Shown piece by piece: positions 58,062 to 59,829 of a stretch of DNA of 59,829 bases; positions within the stretch are counted from its first letter, which is position 1; each line of letters opens with the position of its first letter. Position numbers and translations under genes: made by a program. Below the pieces are notes generated by a model. The model was given only the letters and a program-made list of their open reading frames with translations, was not told the origin of the DNA and did no database searches. The DNA is from Candidatus Peregrinibacteria bacterium (GTDB taxonomy: Bacteria > Patescibacteriota > Gracilibacteria > Peribacterales > Peribacteraceae), in NCBI GenBank assembly GCA_018648865.1, contig JABGQH010000004.1:141146-200974 (forward strand), given 5' to 3'.

Positions 58062-58325
58062 ATGGCTGATCAGGAGATCACCTGTCGCGATTGCGGCTCA
58101 TCATTCACTTTCACAGAAGGTGAACAAGAATTCTACGCTCAGAAGGATCTGAGTGCACCTCAACGTTGTAAAGACTGCCGTCAGGCACGAAAAGGACAAC
58201 GTATGAACCGAGAAATGCACGACGCAGTATGCGCCGAATGCAATGCAGATTGCCAAGTCCCATTTAAACCAAGTGGAGACAAGCCAGTTCTCTGCCGAGA
58301 GTGCTTCCAGGCACAACGCTCATAA
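58062..58325 (+). CDS. CxxC-rich zinc-ribbon protein (zf-trcl type)
   Basis: Started at MADQEITCRDCGSSFTFTEGEQEFY (an 11-codon extension is unlikely), the 87-residue protein has a first zinc ribbon of two CxxC pairs (CRDCG and RCKDCRQARK) and a second (CAECNADCQVPF and VLCRECFQAQ). This is the probable zinc-binding domain seen in many CPR and chloroplast-related proteins. It is likely cytoplasmic and possibly nucleic-acid-binding. Its codon choice is more G/C-rich than the neighbours', as in highly expressed genes here. Confidence 0.88.
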   Translation: MADQEITCRDCGSSFTFTEGEQEFYAQKDLSAPQRCKDCRQARKGQRMNREMHDAVCAECNADCQVPFKPSGDKPVLCRECFQAQRS

Positions 58326-58338
58326 GGCAAAAATTTAA

Positions 58339-58386
58339 AAAGTCCCCATTGCTAAAGTTAAAAGAATTAGCATTGGGGCTTTTTTG
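58339..58386 (+). terminator. Terminator of the zinc-ribbon gene
   Basis: AAGTCCCCATTGCTAA and TTAGCATTGGGGCTT form a long stem with an 11-nt loop, followed by TTTTTTG. Confidence 0.85.
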
Positions 58387-58441
58387 TAATCCATATTCCA
58401 TTATAATATAAGTATCCTTTTATATCCCTTCTCCTTTTCCT

Positions 58442-58483
58442 ATGTTCTTTGGTGACGAAGATTGCGGATGTGGCTGCGGATGA
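58442..58483 (+). CDS. Micro-ORF for a Cys/Gly peptide
   Basis: ATG to TGA encodes MFFGDEDCGCGCG, 13 residues with three cysteines alternating with glycine. It is isolated between a terminator upstream and another 25 nt downstream, so it would be alone on its transcript. The G-rich codons contrast with the AT-rich surroundings. It could be a metal-binding peptide, a cysteine-sensing leader, or chance. Confidence 0.4.
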   Translation: MFFGDEDCGCGCG

Positions 58484-58507
58484 GCAGCTATCCTCAACTA
58501 AAAAATA

Positions 58508-58532
58508 AACCCGCCTAAACTGGCGGGTTTTT
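58508..58532 (+). terminator. Terminator after the micro-ORF
   Basis: AACCCGCC and GGCGGGTT pair around TAAACT, followed by TTT. The near-symmetric sequence could also act for the minus strand. Confidence 0.8.
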
Positions 58533-58544
58533 ATATAAACAAAT

Positions 58545-58889
58545 TTATCGTTTCCAAATCTCCATCCACATTATTTGTATCTTACGTGGCTTATTTGTAT
58601 CTAAACTAGATAAGTAAGCAGACTCTTTTCTAAGCATAAAGAATGCATGAAAAAGTAGACCCAATACTACTAGTAATGCACCAACTACAATCTCTAGGCC
58701 AATTCCTTCTGCAGATGCAGGTATATATGAAGATGAATGCAATATTTCCTCTGTAGCGGGGATTAAAGATCTACTAGATACAATTTCTGAAAGTGAAGCA
58801 GTTACGTTTTCTACTGATGAATACATCAGTAAAAAGATTCCAGAAACAATTGTTAGGCCATGACAGAGTGATGAAGTATGTTTTGACAT
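58545..58889 (-). CDS. Small membrane protein, unknown
   Basis: The 114 residues have two membrane helices (about 9-28 and 66-88: GIGLEIVVGALLVVLGLLFHAFF) joined by a Ser/Glu-rich outside loop, and a basic C terminus (TNKPRKIQIMWMEIWKR) inside. No motif is recognised. It is divergent from the membrane gene at 58938. Confidence 0.65.
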   Translation of the reverse strand: MSKHTSSLCHGLTIVSGIFLLMYSSVENVTASLSEIVSSRSLIPATEEILHSSSYIPASAEGIGLEIVVGALLVVLGLLFHAFFMLRKESAYLSSLDTNKPRKIQIMWMEIWKR

Positions 58890-58937
58890 TTCTGCTATAT
58901 ATTATATCACAATACCCCCTTTTCTTAAAGAAGGCGT

Positions 58938-59348
58938 ATGATCCAAATATCCCTACTTCCCCCTTTTCAAATGAATTTATCTATATATCTAGCTCAATTA
59001 TTCGGACTTTTATACACAGTAATAGGAGTAGGAATGCTACTAAATGCAAAACAATACAAAAGACTCTTAGATGACATGGAGAAAAATACAACGCTAATAT
59101 TTTTAGGAGGGGCATCTTCATTGGCTGTAGGATTCACTATCGCAACATTCCATAATCTATGGGTAGCAGACTGGAGAGTAATTGTTACAATACTCGGTTG
59201 GATGGCGCTAGTTAAAGGATTCCTACTACTTACAGCACCAAATGTTATCTTGCAACAATCAAGAATTAAAAAGAGCCAAATGCCAACAATTGGGATGTTC
59301 GTAGTATCTATGGGTCTAGTACTATCTTATTTCGGATTTGTTGCTTAG
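58938..59348 (+). CDS. Small polytopic membrane protein, unknown
   Basis: 136 residues (or 125 from MNLSIYLAQLFGLLY at 58971) with four membrane helices, near 15-35, 50-70, 80-100 and 112-134. A cytoplasmic loop has LLNAKQYKRLLDDMEKN. A hydrophobic His-containing segment, FTIATFHNLWVADWRVIVTILGWMALVKGFLL, is characteristic but I cannot name the family. Its stop codon overlaps the convergent GIY-YIG gene by 4 nt. Confidence 0.65.
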   Translation: MIQISLLPPFQMNLSIYLAQLFGLLYTVIGVGMLLNAKQYKRLLDDMEKNTTLIFLGGASSLAVGFTIATFHNLWVADWRVIVTILGWMALVKGFLLLTAPNVILQQSRIKKSQMPTIGMFVVSMGLVLSYFGFVA

Positions 59349-59611
59349 CTTGAATGCTTTCCATCTAAAAGCTTTTCCTTATCTACTCTTTTTAGCTTTT
59401 TAACCTGTGCCTCTCGTTTTAAAGCTTCAGAAAGTGTTGGAAACTCTTCGCTATAAACAAATTTGATAGGCAGCCTTGCACGAGTGTATTTAGCCCCTTT
59501 GCCTGAGTTATGCTTGTTCTCACGCTCTTCTAAATCATTACAAGCACCCGAGTAGAGTGAATCATCTGCGCATCGAGCAATGTAGAAATATGGCACAGCA
59601 AAAGTATACAT
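59345..59611 (-). CDS. GIY-YIG domain protein (UPF0213/YhbQ-like)
   Basis: The 88 residues match the single-domain GIY-YIG family: YFYIARCADDSLYSGACNDLEERENKHNSGKGAKYTRAR contains the YIA...YSG variant of the motif, the conserved Arg in DLEERENKHN and the Gly-Ala-Lys-Tyr-Thr strand. LPIKFVYSEEFPTLSEALKREAQVKKL supplies the conserved Glu. Members are putative nucleases acting on branched or damaged DNA. Confidence 0.9.
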   Translation of the reverse strand: MYTFAVPYFYIARCADDSLYSGACNDLEERENKHNSGKGAKYTRARLPIKFVYSEEFPTLSEALKREAQVKKLKRVDKEKLLDGKHSS

Positions 59612-59670
59612 GGTAGTTAAAATTTGATTTGAGTTAAGACAAACAAAAATATTGAGGGTACAATTTCTAT

Positions 59671-59817
59671 ATGCCTGTAGACACAGTAGATTATCAATTT
59701 AAGAAAGCGAATATTTATAAGGATTCCAGATCTGGATTTTTAAAAAAACTTAAACTCCCCTTTTGGGATAAATTCTGTACTAAGCCCCAGTCTGTCCGAC
59801 AGTTAGGTAGTACTTAA
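59671..59817 (+). CDS. Possible 48-residue protein
   Basis: ATG to TAA, reading MPVDTVDYQFKKANIYKDSR then a basic KKLKLPFWDKF segment. It is basic and soluble, with no relatives I recognise. Support is only an open frame with plausible composition after a gap of 60 nt. Confidence 0.3.
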   Translation: MPVDTVDYQFKKANIYKDSRSGFLKKLKLPFWDKFCTKPQSVRQLGST

Positions 59818-59829
59818 GTGGGGGTAGAT

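Noticed and set aside
58442-58500. UGA read as glycine, extending the micro-ORF to 19 codons
   Set aside because: Long conserved genes in the window contain no in-frame UGA, and several genes (for example lexA) end naturally at TGA, so UGA is a stop here.

Overview
The window looks like a chromosomal segment of a Patescibacteria / Candidate Phyla Radiation (CPR) bacterium, perhaps from the Peregrinibacteria side. This rests on gene content and style, not on a search: AT-rich DNA, short intergenic gaps, few Shine-Dalgarno sites, FmdB and CxxC zinc-ribbon proteins, a Gmad2 lipoprotein, an SLH-domain protein with a Ser-rich linker, a short ComEC, and an archaeal-type PurP pair. Long conserved genes (valS, pnp, uvrD-like, relA-like) read through without in-frame UGA, so the standard bacterial code applies and not the UGA=Gly code of some relatives.

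Layout. 0-6 kb: tRNA-Ala, two PurP-family ATP-grasp proteins, a glutaredoxin/CcdA-type membrane thiol-redox protein, an exported protein, tRNA-Cys and a lipoprotein. 6.5-12 kb: a large Ig/Fn3-like surface protein, a PfkB sugar kinase, an unknown protein and a TPR protein, followed by a probable structured RNA on the minus strand. 12.5-13.5 kb: three small unknown genes. 13.7-20.9 kb: a compact seven-gene cluster (S66-peptidase-like, TIM-barrel, MurA-like, LpxC-like, PheRS-beta-like, PheRS-alpha-like, SAM methyltransferase). It is flanked by 37-bp perfect direct repeats that lie in a truncated and a full-length copy of the same membrane-anchor gene. 22.6-28.9 kb: secF, tig, a RelA/SpoT homologue, dtd, and rplJ-rplL behind an L10-type leader RNA. 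29-38.6 kb: membrane proteins, a D-2-hydroxyacid dehydrogenase, an LCP-family protein, a lexA-dinB SOS pair and valS. 39-48.4 kb: a candidate ncRNA, an FmdB-type protein, a K+ channel, an rpsO / TrpR-like / pnp block, an RmuC-like protein and a UvrD/PcrA helicase. 48.5-59.8 kb: an SLH surface protein, two glycosyltransferase-type genes, rsmA, a ComEC-type channel, a methyltransferase, an SDR, a Gmad2 lipoprotein, zinc-ribbon and small membrane proteins, and a GIY-YIG protein.

The most unusual part is the 13.7-20.9 kb cluster. Four minus-strand genes are packed with overlaps and diverge from two plus-strand genes. MurA makes a 3-O-substituted UDP-GlcNAc, and 3-O-substituted UDP-GlcNAc is the class of substrate that LpxC deacetylates. 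A PheRS-like alpha/beta pair with altered motifs and no obvious editing domain could then activate an amino acid, with the methyltransferase and TIM-barrel protein tailoring the product. An MccF/LdcA-like protein could cleave an amide. I read it as a candidate pathway for an aminoacylated UDP-sugar product; this is inference.

Intergenic space holds several dispersed repeat families. One is a composite element (CCCTCTCC palindrome, GACGAAATC block, AAGCTT-rich tail) in four copies. Another is a GACCTTTGACTTTCGAC-like family. Small palindromes are nested in both. Three stretches look like untranslated structured RNAs that I could not assign.
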